DNA of 64,000 nucleotides from Legionellaceae bacterium (GCA_018061965.1 JAGOTG010000001.1:328155-392154), one strand, 5' to 3'. Numbered from the stretch's first letter, positions 35,687-46,745 are shown. The notes: generated by a model from the letters alone, not told the origin. Program-made: numbers and translations.

Positions 35687-36597
35687 TGAAAGCGAGTAAT
35701 TTGGTCATAACTACAATATTGGTTTTCTTTTTGATACTTGGTTCTACAGCACTGTTTACCATTAAACAAGGTCAGCATAGTATTGTGTTGCGTTTAGGGC
35801 GGCTTGTCTTAGATCCCAAAACCAATGCGTGTTTGGTATTAGGGCCTGGTTTGCATATGAAATGGCCCTTGTTGGATAGTGTGAGAATTTTTGATACCAG
35901 AATTCAAACCTTGGATATTAAATCATCGCGGATTGTTACTAAAGAAAAGAAAGACGTGATGGTGGATTATTATGTCAAATGGCAAATCGAGGATCTGGCT
36001 CAGTACTTCAAAGCGACAGGGGGTAACGCGTTCAAAGCTGAAACCCTATTAGAACAGCAATTGAATACGTCACTTCGTGCTCAATTTGGTAAGCGAACTA
36101 TTTCAGATGTAGTTTCCGGTGGGGGTCGCGATGATGTGATGGATGTTTTGCGAGAGCGTGCGGAACGCCAAGCGAGTGAATTGGGTATTCATGTAGTGGA
36201 TGTGCGGATAAAAGGCATTGAATTACCAGCTAATACCAGCAATGCGATTTATCAGCGCATGCGTGCTGATATGCAAAAAATTGCGAATCAGCACCGAGCA
36301 GGTGGCCATGCGCAAGCAGAAGCGATTGCTGCGGAAGCCGATGCGGAAGTAACGATCCTGTTGGCTACTGCCCAGAGCGAAGGTCAAATTACACGCGCAC
36401 GAGGGCAAGCGAAAGCTGCAGAGATTTATACGGATGCGTTTGGTAAAAATAAAGATTTTTTTGCATTCTATCGTAGTTTGCGCGCTTATGAGGGCAGTTT
36501 TAATTCCAAACAAGATGTATTGGTGCTAGATCAAAACAGTGAGTTTTTTAATTATTTCCGCTCTATGTCTGGCGGAGCTCGGCCTAAGTCGTCTTAG
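35686..36597 (+). CDS. hflC: FtsH protease modulator HflC
   Basis: The 303-residue product has an N-terminal membrane anchor (about 6-25), the SPFH core with GQHSIVLRLGRL and LGPGLHMKWPLLDSVRIFDTR, and the Ala/Glu-rich helical region near RADMQKIANQHRAGG. The ATG overlaps the hflK stop, implying coupled translation. It works with HflK to control FtsH access. Confidence 0.94.
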   Translation: MKASNLVITTILVFFLILGSTALFTIKQGQHSIVLRLGRLVLDPKTNACLVLGPGLHMKWPLLDSVRIFDTRIQTLDIKSSRIVTKEKKDVMVDYYVKWQIEDLAQYFKATGGNAFKAETLLEQQLNTSLRAQFGKRTISDVVSGGGRDDVMDVLRERAERQASELGIHVVDVRIKGIELPANTSNAIYQRMRADMQKIANQHRAGGHAQAEAIAAEADAEVTILLATAQSEGQITRARGQAKAAEIYTDAFGKNKDFFAFYRSLRAYEGSFNSKQDVLVLDQNSEFFNYFRSMSGGARPKSS

Positions 36598-36635
36598 AAT
36601 CGTTGGGTAGATTGAGACCTTATAATATAGGATAA

Positions 36636-38443
<1,808 letters not shown>

Positions 38444-38458
38444 CCAACAAAAAGAGTC

Positions 38459-38584
38459 ATACCCAAACGAGTATAAAATTTGATTTTGTGTCTCGGGGTC
38501 CTTTCCCTGTGGGTATCTCAGTACACGAGACCTTTTTGCTACGGCTTCAACTGCTTTTTCAAGGTTAAAAGCACAATCAACTTT
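38459..38584. repeat. Second copy of the intergenic repeat at 14.75 kb
   Basis: ACCCAAA at 38461, ATTTGATTTTGTG (38478-38490) and GGGGT and GGGTAT further on match 14750-14804 in order and spacing. The right end, GCACAATCAACTTT (38571-38584), is the inverse of the left arm. GTCTCG (38490-38495) and CGAGAC (38526-38531) also pair. It lies between the convergent CAP and Hpt genes. Confidence 0.55.
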
Positions 38585-39021
38585 TAAAATTTGTGATTGA
38601 TGACCAATGCTTCTAATTCAACTTGTGTTTCATGCATGACGTGGATAATTTGTTGGTATAAACTTTCTAATAAAAGTGATTGGTTACTTTGATAATAAGC
38701 TTCGAAATGTTGGCAAGCATATTGAAGTTTGACTAATCCTGTATATATGGCACCACCTTTCATTTTATGCGCTAATTTTTCTATTTTTCCCCATTTTCCT
38801 TGCTGGTGCGCCTGACTGTAAGCGGTCCTCTCATTCGGAAACTCTTTTTTAATCAAGGTGTTCAAAATGAAAAAAAATGAATCGTGATCGGCACTCATGT
38901 TTTTGATACAGGATGGGATGTTTATAATAGGGTATTTATCTAAGTCAAAAAGACGCCTTTCATGGGTCGCCAAGTATAAAGGAGGAATGAATGGTGAGTT
39001 TAGAGAGGTATTTTTTTGCAT
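38584..39021 (-). CDS. Stand-alone histidine phosphotransfer (Hpt) protein
   Basis: The 145-residue product is an Hpt four-helix domain with the phosphorylated histidine H85 in LAHKMKGGA, followed by a helix with LQYACQHFEAYYQSNQS. Such proteins relay phosphate between a hybrid sensor kinase and a response regulator. No kinase or regulator is next to it, so its partner lies elsewhere. The first 50 residues are not typical of Hpt domains. Confidence 0.75.
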   Translation of the reverse strand: MQKNTSLNSPFIPPLYLATHERRLFDLDKYPIINIPSCIKNMSADHDSFFFILNTLIKKEFPNERTAYSQAHQQGKWGKIEKLAHKMKGGAIYTGLVKLQYACQHFEAYYQSNQSLLLESLYQQIIHVMHETQVELEALVINHKF

Positions 39022-39247
39022 AGTATCTTAGCGAAACTCTCCCAAAATGAAGGACTCCTTAAGTCATTGTGACGCCGTGCAGACTTGGCGTCAAGTGGGA
39101 AAGTCTTAATATACTGGGTGTGCCAAAAATGGTTCAAATTAGAGCCGAGTTCAGTATAGAAACTGTGTATTTAGAAAACAGGTGCAATTTGTTCCAAATC
39201 CTGGTATTATACTGACCAGATTTTACATTGATTTATCAGGAAATCGC

Positions 39248-40945
39248 ATGACTCATTTTTCAGACTTACAATTATCCCCACGCCTATTGCAAGCAATTGG
39301 TGATTTGGGGTTTCAAACACCCTCTCCTATTCAACAGGAAACAATTCCTGGAATGTTGCAAAAACGCGATATGATCGCTTTGGCGCAGACAGGGACAGGA
39401 AAAACCGCAGCATTTGCTTTACCCATTTTAGAAAATTTGCTTCTAGAAACTTCTGCACCGCAAGCTCTTGTTCTTGCCCCTACGCGTGAATTGGCGATTC
39501 AAGTGGGTGAACATTTTGAATCACTGGGCAAGCATATGCCAGGATTAAAAGTCACCGTCATTTGTGGCGGACAAGATTATCGTCCTCAATTAAAGAAATT
39601 GAAAGATGGGGCGCATATCGTGGTGGGAACGCCAGGTCGGATTTTAGATCATTTAGAACGCGGCACGCTAAAACTAGATCGTTTACGGACTTTGATTTTA
39701 GATGAAGCGGATGAAATGCTCCGTATGGGCTTTATTGAAGATGTGGAAACCGTATTGAAGCAATTACCTGAGGTTCGGCAAATCGCGTTATTTTCCGCAA
39801 CGATGCCACCCAGAATTAGACAAATTGCAAAACAGTATTTGCAAGATCCTTTGTCAGTAGAAATTCGCGAATCGACTGCAACAGTAAAAAGTATTGATCA
39901 AAGATTTGTGATGACGGCCCAGGGGCAAAAATCCAATACTTTGTTGCGATTTTTGGCAGTTGAAGACTACCAAGGCATGATCGTATTTGTTCGTACCAAG
40001 ACCAGCACAGAAGAAGTTGCGGAGGCCTTGGTTGCCCAAGGATATCGAGCCATGGCGATTCATGGTGATATTTCTCAAGTGTTGCGTGAGCGTATTATTG
40101 CGCAATTTAAACAAGGTGCGATAGACATTTTGGTCGCGACAGATGTTGCGGCGCGCGGCTTGGATGTGGATCGTGTGACGCATGTTATCAATTATGATAT
40201 GGCACATGATTGCGAAACGTATGTACATCGAATTGGCCGTACTGGCCGCGCTGGCCGCTCTGGTGTGACCATTTTGTTTGTGACACCGCGGGAAGGACGC
40301 ATGATGGCGATGATTGAGCGGCATACTCGTCAGCGTATCGAAAAAGTGGCGGTGCCACATGATGCTATGATTCATAAAGCGCGAGAACAGCGGGTGAAGC
40401 AAAGAATGACGGCTAGATTGGAGCATGAAAATTTACCAGCATATCAACGCATTATTGATACGTATCTGGAAGAAAATCCCACTGTGACAGCGAACCAAGC
40501 CGCAGCAGCACTGGCTTTGGAGTTACATCAAGACAAACCGTGGCAACATTCGTTACCAGCTGTGAAATCAGAGCCTTCTTCTTATGAAGCATCCGCTCCT
40601 CGTGCACGCTCAGAACGTGGTGGCCTGAGTTTACGGCCCCGGTCTGGAGATAGACCGTTGGTCAGAACGACGCCGCAGCGAGACCGCGCAGCGTCACCTG
40701 ATTATCCGCATGAAGTATTTCGAATTGATGTGGGTAGAGTACATGGGGTGAAGCCTGGCAATATTGTAGGTGCTATTGCAAATGAAGCTGGTTTACAAAG
40801 TCGTCATATCACCGCATTGAAAATTCATGATGATCATTCTACGGTAAACTTACCGAAAGGCATGGCCAAAGAAGTGATACACAAATTGAATAAAGCTTGG
40901 ATTTGTGGACGTCAATTGAATCTAACAGTGCTTGAATCTAGATAA
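39248..40945 (+). CDS. deaD: DEAD-box RNA helicase, DeaD/CsdA type
   Basis: The 565-residue product has the Q motif, Walker A AQTGTGKT (46-53), DEAD in LDEADEML, SAT in FSATMPP, HRIGRTGRAGRSG, and a C-terminal DbpA-like RNA-binding domain (about 490-565, RIDVGRVHGVKPGNIVGAIA). DeaD unwinds structured RNA in ribosome assembly and mRNA decay, mainly in the cold. I chose the ATG at 39248, with CAGGA upstream, over the frame from 39182. Confidence 0.92.
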   Translation: MTHFSDLQLSPRLLQAIGDLGFQTPSPIQQETIPGMLQKRDMIALAQTGTGKTAAFALPILENLLLETSAPQALVLAPTRELAIQVGEHFESLGKHMPGLKVTVICGGQDYRPQLKKLKDGAHIVVGTPGRILDHLERGTLKLDRLRTLILDEADEMLRMGFIEDVETVLKQLPEVRQIALFSATMPPRIRQIAKQYLQDPLSVEIRESTATVKSIDQRFVMTAQGQKSNTLLRFLAVEDYQGMIVFVRTKTSTEEVAEALVAQGYRAMAIHGDISQVLRERIIAQFKQGAIDILVATDVAARGLDVDRVTHVINYDMAHDCETYVHRIGRTGRAGRSGVTILFVTPREGRMMAMIERHTRQRIEKVAVPHDAMIHKAREQRVKQRMTARLEHENLPAYQRIIDTYLEENPTVTANQAAAALALELHQDKPWQHSLPAVKSEPSSYEASAPRARSERGGLSLRPRSGDRPLVRTTPQRDRAASPDYPHEVFRIDVGRVHGVKPGNIVGAIANEAGLQSRHITALKIHDDHSTVNLPKGMAKEVIHKLNKAWICGRQLNLTVLESR

Positions 40946-40949
40946 CACT

Positions 40950-41870
40950 ATGATGCGTACATGGATAGTATTCATTTTAGGTTTGATATTGTCTGTGACA
41001 GTGTCTGCGCAATCTGTCTCTAAATTTATTGTGTTTGGAGACAGTTTGTCAGATAGCGGCAATAGTTATGAATATAGTCATCACACCAAACCGCCGGCTG
41101 CCCTGTATTATCATGGACGTTACAGCAATGGGCCAATTTGGATTGATTATGTATTAAATACATTGTTTCCAAATAAGACCAATCAAAGGCTTCTCAATTA
41201 TGCTTTTGGGGGCTCTGGTGTTCTACAAAGTCAAACGAATGCCTTTACTTTAAGTCAGGAAGTCGATAGCTATTTATTGACGCATCAGGCCAAGGTCAAA
41301 TCTGACAGCTGCTTTGTGATATGGATAGGGGCGAATGATTATTTGCTTCGACCTAATAGCACCAAAATGACTGTGAACAAAGTGATTGCTGAAATGGAAC
41401 GCAATATAGTGCGTTTGAGGGCACATGGTGCGCGGCATCTGATTGTTCTTGGCTTACCGGATTTAGGTTTGTCTCCCTTTGCGCGGGATCTTGATATACA
41501 AGCCCAACTTTCTAGGGTAGTCCAAATGCATAACCATAAGTTAAGAGAAAGGGTCGCAAAACTCCAAGCTCGTTTTCCAGAAACGGACTGGCAGTACATG
41601 GATGTGAATCAAACTTTTTCTGATTTGATAGCGCATCCGAAACAATACGGATTTGTGCATACGACAGAGCGCTGTTTAGAACCGGAAGTAAAAAATAACT
41701 CGGTTCAAAAGTCAGATAAGGGGCCTAGTGCGTGGTTACGTACAGTGCTAGGAAAACATCTCAGGAATGCACAAGAAAACTGCCGAGATTACGTGTTTTT
41801 AGATCAAGTTCATCCAACAACGTATGTTCATCAATTGGTTGCTCAACAATTTGTGAAAATTTTAAAATAA
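40950..41870 (+). CDS. Secreted GDSL-family lipase/acyltransferase
   Basis: The 306-residue product has a signal peptide (MMRTWIVFILGLILSVTVSA) and an SGNH hydrolase domain. Block I is IVFGDSLSDSGN with Ser32, block III is WIGANDY, and block V is DQVHPT. The segment HGRYSNGPIWIDY is typical of bacterial GDSL lysophospholipases such as the PlaA/PlaC group of Legionella. It probably cuts host or self phospholipids outside the cell. The frame could begin at 40932, inside deaD, but 40950 (or the next ATG) gives the clean signal peptide. Confidence 0.85.
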   Translation: MMRTWIVFILGLILSVTVSAQSVSKFIVFGDSLSDSGNSYEYSHHTKPPAALYYHGRYSNGPIWIDYVLNTLFPNKTNQRLLNYAFGGSGVLQSQTNAFTLSQEVDSYLLTHQAKVKSDSCFVIWIGANDYLLRPNSTKMTVNKVIAEMERNIVRLRAHGARHLIVLGLPDLGLSPFARDLDIQAQLSRVVQMHNHKLRERVAKLQARFPETDWQYMDVNQTFSDLIAHPKQYGFVHTTERCLEPEVKNNSVQKSDKGPSAWLRTVLGKHLRNAQENCRDYVFLDQVHPTTYVHQLVAQQFVKILK

Positions 41871-41941
41871 ACGTCTTAACTTTATTTTTTACCCCAGATT
41901 GTGTACAATATAAATCCACTGTGTTTGTTTGAGTGAATTGT

Positions 41942-43111
41942 ATGCAGCAACAAAAAGATCGGCCAATCCATTTGGATGTTTCAACCGAGGCATTGCCAAG
42001 CAAATTAAGCAGAGATCATCTCTTGGCATTATTTGCAAAAATGGGATATCAAGCAGTGCTTGGAGACGCGCAATCTTCTAATCCCAGCGATCTGGTCCCA
42101 TTATATTATACGCATGGACAAATTTTACTTTTTCCACCCTGCACTGATAACCCTAATACAAGCCAATTGAACGGTATTCATGAGACTGTCAGGCGTGCTT
42201 TTGGTGAAAAAAAGGATTTATTAACCACTAAAGATTGGCTGTTATTTCCCATCTTTGAAGAGTGGAATGTATTATTTCAATCAAGGCAATCCTGGGTTCT
42301 TTTGGCCTATTTCCGTACTGAAAACCAGTTTTATTTATTGGATCCAACCGGGCCTAAACGCGCGTCTGTATATCAGGGTAATCTTCAATATTTAAATCAA
42401 GCGTTACAAAAAACTTTTGAGGCCCCCTTATTTTCAGCGTGGAAGCCTCTCGTGCCATCCTATCTTAGTCTTCAACCTTTGACCGATAGTTCCTCTAGTG
42501 GCTTTTGGGTGGCATATTTTATTGAGCGCCTAGCTTCCGGATTGAGTCTGGCTGAATTGCTTGATCTGTCAAAGCGCAAACCGCTTATGTCAGTACAAGA
42601 GGTGAGGGTTGCTTTGTCACAATTGAATCCTAGTCAGGCAGAAGATCTTCGTTCCGCAGAGGACGACAGTAGTCCAATAAATTCTGTGCATGTCGCATCT
42701 GGTCTATTAAGCGGGGTTTTTGAAATTGAAAAACAATCTTACGGACAACCTGGACGGGAAAATGCGGATGTGGATGGTGAACTAGTCTCTTCGTTTTTAA
42801 GTTCTGGAGCCAATGGATCTATTTTGGCTAATGGCGGAGGGGATAACCCTCAGCAACAGAGCTATGGCTTCAAACTCAATTTTTATTCTATATTAATATT
42901 TTCTGGAACAGCATCAGCGCTTGTGGGGTTACTCTGCCTTACTACTGTCACGCCGGCAATTTCTGCAACTGTTGCCACAGGTGTATTGGTTGTTGGGATG
43001 GCTTTGTTTGTAGCGGGGGGATTAGGGAAGTGTGGTTTATTTGGAGGAGCCAAACCATTGCATAGAGATGCGGTGCGTTCGGCAGGTGCTGAATTTGAAT
43101 TGAATCCCTAA
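41942..43111 (+). CDS. Orphan protein with a degenerate ULP/YopJ-like protease region and a C-terminal double membrane helix
   Basis: The 389-residue product is not one I recognise, but residues 110-200 follow the layout of CE-clan cysteine proteases. These are SWVLLAYFRTENQFYLLD (117-134), Q178, then DSSSSGFWVAYFIERL (182-197). In active members these are His-Trp, Asp, Gln and Cys-Gly; here His is Ser117 and the Cys position is Ser186, so the fold would be catalytically dead. Residues of about 314-334 and 341-363 are hydrophobic helices followed by a glycine-rich turn and a short tail. The same module ends the 866-residue protein at 50228. The frame could begin at a GTG at 41933. It is a likely effector by inference. 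Confidence 0.5.
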   Translation: MQQQKDRPIHLDVSTEALPSKLSRDHLLALFAKMGYQAVLGDAQSSNPSDLVPLYYTHGQILLFPPCTDNPNTSQLNGIHETVRRAFGEKKDLLTTKDWLLFPIFEEWNVLFQSRQSWVLLAYFRTENQFYLLDPTGPKRASVYQGNLQYLNQALQKTFEAPLFSAWKPLVPSYLSLQPLTDSSSSGFWVAYFIERLASGLSLAELLDLSKRKPLMSVQEVRVALSQLNPSQAEDLRSAEDDSSPINSVHVASGLLSGVFEIEKQSYGQPGRENADVDGELVSSFLSSGANGSILANGGGDNPQQQSYGFKLNFYSILIFSGTASALVGLLCLTTVTPAISATVATGVLVVGMALFVAGGLGKCGLFGGAKPLHRDAVRSAGAEFELNP

Positions 43112-43114
43112 TCA

Positions 43115-43145
43115 CTACGTTCCTCGGCTTGTCCGAGGGACGTAG
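43115..43145. terminator. Hairpin between convergent genes
   Basis: CTACGTTCCTCGG (43115-43127) pairs with 43133-43145 with one mismatch. There is no T run on the plus strand, so it may be a repeat rather than a terminator. Similar wording (GTCC..GGGACGTA.GG) recurs near 44133-44155 and 46828-46850, which suggests a repeat family at gene ends. Confidence 0.45.
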
Positions 43146-43176
43146 GCGTGAGGATGCCATTCAACCTAGCACTATT

Positions 43177-44061
43177 TCACCATCCCTTCAGCGAACAAAT
43201 TTTCTCATAGGCTTTGCGTATTTGTTGCGTTTTTTCTGTAGCGGTTTTAATACTGCTAGCAGATGCTCCTTTTGCAATTAATTTATCGGGATGATAATGA
43301 CTCATTTTACGTCGATACGCGCGTTTGACTTCGGTTTTATTGGCTGTAGAAGTCACATTTAAAATTGTATAAGGATCTTCGATGCTATGCTGGTAGGCGG
43401 GAGGAGGTTGTTGCTGATAGTGATTTTGGTGTTGTTGGTAGTTTTGACTCTGATTTTGATGTTGCGAGCTTTGTTGCCAGCTGAAATACCAGGGATAATC
43501 ACGAGTAAACTGTTGATGTTGATAAAGTGGTGCGAGTTGGAATTGGGAAAGAATCGCATTCAAAATGACAATTTTTTTCTCAGTTAATTGTCCTTGTTTG
43601 ACAAATTGATATTGCATATCCATAAATAAACGCACTAGGAATGGTTTGTTGTGAATCGCTTTATGTAGATTATAGAGTTTGAGATCCAGATTGAATTGGA
43701 CTGATTTTCCTTGAGAAAACCAATGTTGTGCTAGTTTTTCTTGGCTAGCATTAAGCTTCATCTGTTCTATAATTGTATTAGCAAATTGAATATCTTCGGG
43801 CGAAACATGACCGTCTATTTTAGCAATATGCCCTAATGTTGCAAACATAGTTTCTAAAAAAATGCGTCGAATCTCTGGGTTCTTTTCGCTATGATAATGC
43901 CAAAAAGGGTGGGAAAAATGTAAATTTAGTCCACGATCAAAAAAATTGCCAACGAGAATACCAAATACTGCGCCAACTGGTCCGGCAATTAGAAAACCAA
44001 AGAATGCACCAATCAATTTTCCCCACCACGACTTGTTGGTGAATAATTGATATAAATTCAT
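43177..44061 (-). CDS. djlA: Co-chaperone DjlA, membrane-anchored J-domain protein
   Basis: The 294-residue product has an N-terminal membrane segment with glycine zipper (about 14-38), a TerB-like helical domain (about 60-175), a Gln/His-rich linker, and a C-terminal J domain with HPD in SHYHPDKL. DjlA anchors DnaK activity at the inner membrane and affects stress signalling in other bacteria. The gene is divergent from waaA, separated by 215 bases. Confidence 0.9.
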   Translation of the reverse strand: MNLYQLFTNKSWWGKLIGAFFGFLIAGPVGAVFGILVGNFFDRGLNLHFSHPFWHYHSEKNPEIRRIFLETMFATLGHIAKIDGHVSPEDIQFANTIIEQMKLNASQEKLAQHWFSQGKSVQFNLDLKLYNLHKAIHNKPFLVRLFMDMQYQFVKQGQLTEKKIVILNAILSQFQLAPLYQHQQFTRDYPWYFSWQQSSQHQNQSQNYQQHQNHYQQQPPPAYQHSIEDPYTILNVTSTANKTEVKRAYRRKMSHYHPDKLIAKGASASSIKTATEKTQQIRKAYEKICSLKGW

Positions 44062-44276
44062 TCAAACTCCTAATTGAAAAAACTAACTTTCTGTGATGCG
44101 CCACTTTGTTCTTCTTTGCCGACGTGCCGCAGACAAGCCACGGGACGTTGGATACCTTTCATCAGTGGAAGGCTCTATTAAAAGTCGAACATCTGTTAAT
44201 TTTATGAGTGAGTAGGATTAGGATTATAACCTGAGATTGGCGTATAATCCTATTCTGTTTTATTTCAAGTAACGGT

Positions 44277-45536
44277 ATGAGAAAAATTTATACGTTTGTG
44301 ATGTATCTGTTAGTGCCTGTTGTTCTCTTGCGTTTGTTGTGGAAAAGTCGACGCTCACCAGCTTATCGACATAGAATTTCTGAGCGCTTTGCTTTGCGAA
44401 AATTGGCGCCTGCTGATGTCTGGGTTCACGCCGTTTCTATGGGCGAAGTGGTTGCTGTCACGCCTTTGGTGGAGCGTCTCATAGCGCAGAATTTACGCGT
44501 GCTGATGACCACTATGACTCCAACGGGCTCACAACAAATTTTGACCCGCTTCAAATCGCAAATTGCGCATCAGTACATTCCCTATGATTTACCCCTGTGC
44601 TTTCATCGCTTTTTTAAACAAGTAAAGCCTAAAATGGGGATCATTATGGAAACCGAGTTGTGGCCCAATATGGTGTATGAAGCACATAGTGCAGGCGTGC
44701 CAATGGTGCTTGCGAACGCGCGTTTGTCGGACAAGGCTTATGTGCAGTATCATCGGTTGCGTTGGTTTTTTGCTCCCATGCTAGCCAAATTCACTTGGAT
44801 TGGAACTCAATCTGAATTAGATAGTCAACGTTATCAATCGTTGGGGGCGCCCTCATCTAAAATAATAATGTTGGGAAATATGAAATTTGATTTATCTTAT
44901 CCCCAATCAAATCACACTGATCTAGACGGGTTGAAAGCTGCTTGGGGCTTGCACCGTCCTGTGTGGATTGCAGCGAGCACGCATGAGGACGAAGAAGCAC
45001 AATTATTGGCGCAACTCCCTCGGATTAAACAAGCCATTCCAGAGATCTTATTGGTGTTCGCGCCCCGTCGTCCTGAGCGCTTTCAAGCGGTGTATGCTCT
45101 GGTGCAGCAACAAGGTTGGAAAACAGGATTGCGCAGTCAAATGCATACGATTAAACCAGATAATGATGTGGTGGTTTTAGATTCCATGGGAGAATTACTC
45201 CAATGCTATCGTTTGAGTGATTATGTATTTGTAGGTGGGAGTTTGGTTCCGATTGGAGGGCACAATGTTTTAGAGCCCATCGCCATGCAAGTACCCGTTT
45301 TTTGTGGCCCATTTATGCAAAATTCCAAATCGGTTTGTGACGAATTGGTGAAACATCAAGCCTTACAAATCGGTGCTTCGGCAGAAGATATTGCAGATAA
45401 ATTGATTGTACTCTATCAGAATACTGCCAAACGTGCTCAGCAAATTGAGCATGCATCGGCTGTATTGCGCGCCAATAGCGGTGCTGTGGCGCGCTATTGG
45501 GGGAAAATTGAGGAAGTGCTGCAAGGAAGTATGTAG
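44277..45536 (+). CDS. waaA: 3-deoxy-D-manno-octulosonic acid transferase
   Basis: WaaA adds Kdo to lipid IVA in LPS synthesis at the inner membrane. The 419-residue product has the N-terminal membrane anchor, METELWPNMV and VFVGGSLVPIGGHNVLEPIA of GT30 enzymes, and the catalytic Glu of WVHAVSMGEV. The ATG has ACGG upstream. Its gene follows the divergent djlA and is convergent with dksA. Confidence 0.93.
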   Translation: MRKIYTFVMYLLVPVVLLRLLWKSRRSPAYRHRISERFALRKLAPADVWVHAVSMGEVVAVTPLVERLIAQNLRVLMTTMTPTGSQQILTRFKSQIAHQYIPYDLPLCFHRFFKQVKPKMGIIMETELWPNMVYEAHSAGVPMVLANARLSDKAYVQYHRLRWFFAPMLAKFTWIGTQSELDSQRYQSLGAPSSKIIMLGNMKFDLSYPQSNHTDLDGLKAAWGLHRPVWIAASTHEDEEAQLLAQLPRIKQAIPEILLVFAPRRPERFQAVYALVQQQGWKTGLRSQMHTIKPDNDVVVLDSMGELLQCYRLSDYVFVGGSLVPIGGHNVLEPIAMQVPVFCGPFMQNSKSVCDELVKHQALQIGASAEDIADKLIVLYQNTAKRAQQIEHASAVLRANSGAVARYWGKIEEVLQGSM

Positions 45537-45549
45537 TATTTTACCCAGA

Positions 45550-45616
45550 CCGAATTCGAGTGGTGTAGTAATAGGGTAATACTCATGGAGCCCGCGGTCA
45601 AAGCCGCGGAATTCGG
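45550..45616. repeat. Nested inverted repeat between waaA and dksA
   Basis: CCGAATTC (45550-45557) pairs with GAATTCGG (45609-45616), and inside CCGCGG (45592-45597) pairs with CCGCGG (45604-45609) around TCAAAG. It has no run of T on the plus strand. It may be a terminator for the convergent pair or a palindromic repeat. Confidence 0.45.
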
Positions 45617-45625
45617 ATATCAGTC

Positions 45626-46060
45626 TTAATCGCCTTGATTTTGTCTTTCTTTGATTTCAGACAACGATTTGCAATCAATGCATAAGGTTGCAGTAGGGCG
45701 AGCTTCTAGACGACGTAATCCAATTTCAATACCACATGCTTCGCAATAACCGAAATCATCATCTAATAAACGCTCAAGACTGTCTTCAATTTTTTTGATG
45801 AGTTTGCGTTCTCGATCGCGAGTGCGCAATTCTAGACTAAATACCTCTTCTTGACTGGCGCGATCGGACGGATCAGCAAAATTGGCAGCTTCCTCTTTCA
45901 TATGCGTCACAGTGCGGTCTACTTCTTCCATCAATGACTGTCGCCAAGCCAGTAAAATGTTCTCAATATGAGCCAGTTGATTTTCATGCATATAAACCTC
46001 ATCCGGCGATTCTTGATAAGGGGCAATGCCCATATGACCAGCTTGAGTGTCATTCTTCAT
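45626..46060 (-). CDS. dksA: RNA polymerase-binding transcription factor DksA
   Basis: DksA acts with ppGpp at the RNA polymerase secondary channel to switch on the stringent response. The 144-residue product has the coiled-coil region (RDRERKLIKKIEDSLERL) and a zinc finger with CEACG and CIDCK. The conserved Asp-Ala-type tip is less clear: the tip reads FADPSDRASQEE. The length matches the family. Confidence 0.92.
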   Translation of the reverse strand: MKNDTQAGHMGIAPYQESPDEVYMHENQLAHIENILLAWRQSLMEEVDRTVTHMKEEAANFADPSDRASQEEVFSLELRTRDRERKLIKKIEDSLERLLDDDFGYCEACGIEIGLRRLEARPTATLCIDCKSLSEIKERQNQGD

Positions 46061-46106
46061 AAATTACTCACTTTCTTATTATGTTAACCTGATATTATAT
46101 TACGCT

Positions 46107-46140
46107 TAGGGTCCGTTGACAATTCACATCCGTAAGCTCA
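46107..46140. repeat. Short repeat related to 55818-55842
   Basis: TAGGGTCCGTTGACAATTCA with ATCCGTAAG lies upstream of dksA. It matches the reverse complement of the right arm of the palindrome at 55.8 kb, with five mismatches over 28 bases. I take it as another dispersed intergenic repeat. Confidence 0.35.
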
Positions 46141-46142
46141 AT

Positions 46143-46745
46143 TCATCCTGATGGCAGATGCGTTTCAAAATCCTCTTGTACCTCAGAGCAAATATAGACT
46201 TCTCCTGGCGGTATACTCTTCCAAACTAATTGTGATTCCACATTTTTAAAAATAAGTTGATAAACTTTTTTATACATCCATGGGATAATCGTTATCTGGC
46301 AAAAGCGGGCGTTATTGCTTCTAGAAAATTTACAAAAAAAGCGGATGATCGCCGCAGTACTTTGTGGAGGCAAGTTACGAAAAGGTAAACTGCTGATTAC
46401 AACATCTACTTTATCCAGTTTAAGATCACAAAAGACTTCTTCAGTTTGGGTTACGTCACAGATTACTATATGCGCGTTTTTACTATATTTTTTTAAATAA
46501 GATCCCAGTTCTGCATTAATTTCTATACATACCAGTGTTGATTGGGGATGCATTGTTTCAATAATTACTTTTGTGATGGCGCCAGTACCAGCGCCCAGCT
46601 CAACAATCGTTTGCACCGTGTGGGCGTCCACACATTTGCAGGCTGCAATTGCAAGCGCTCTTGGTGATACGCAGGGGGTTGCAATCCGACGTCCTAATTT
46701 CAGAAATTGTCCTAAAAATTTTAGATGCTCATTAAAACTAGCCAT
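46143..46745 (-). CDS. SAM-dependent methyltransferase, phospholipid N-methyltransferase-like
   Basis: I start at the ATG that has AGGA upstream and begins MASFNEHLKFLGQFLKLG, giving 200 residues; a longer frame from 46790 adds 15 residues. SAM binding is shown by VELGAGTGAITKVI, the acidic CIEINAELG, and CDVTQTEE. The motif VVISSLPFRNLPPQST, with the N-terminal PCVSPRALAIAACK, matches the PmtA type that methylates phosphatidylethanolamine on the way to phosphatidylcholine. rRNA adenine dimethylases share part of this pattern, so the substrate is uncertain. Confidence 0.7.
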   Translation of the reverse strand: MASFNEHLKFLGQFLKLGRRIATPCVSPRALAIAACKCVDAHTVQTIVELGAGTGAITKVIIETMHPQSTLVCIEINAELGSYLKKYSKNAHIVICDVTQTEEVFCDLKLDKVDVVISSLPFRNLPPQSTAAIIRFFCKFSRSNNARFCQITIIPWMYKKVYQLIFKNVESQLVWKSIPPGEVYICSEVQEDFETHLPSG

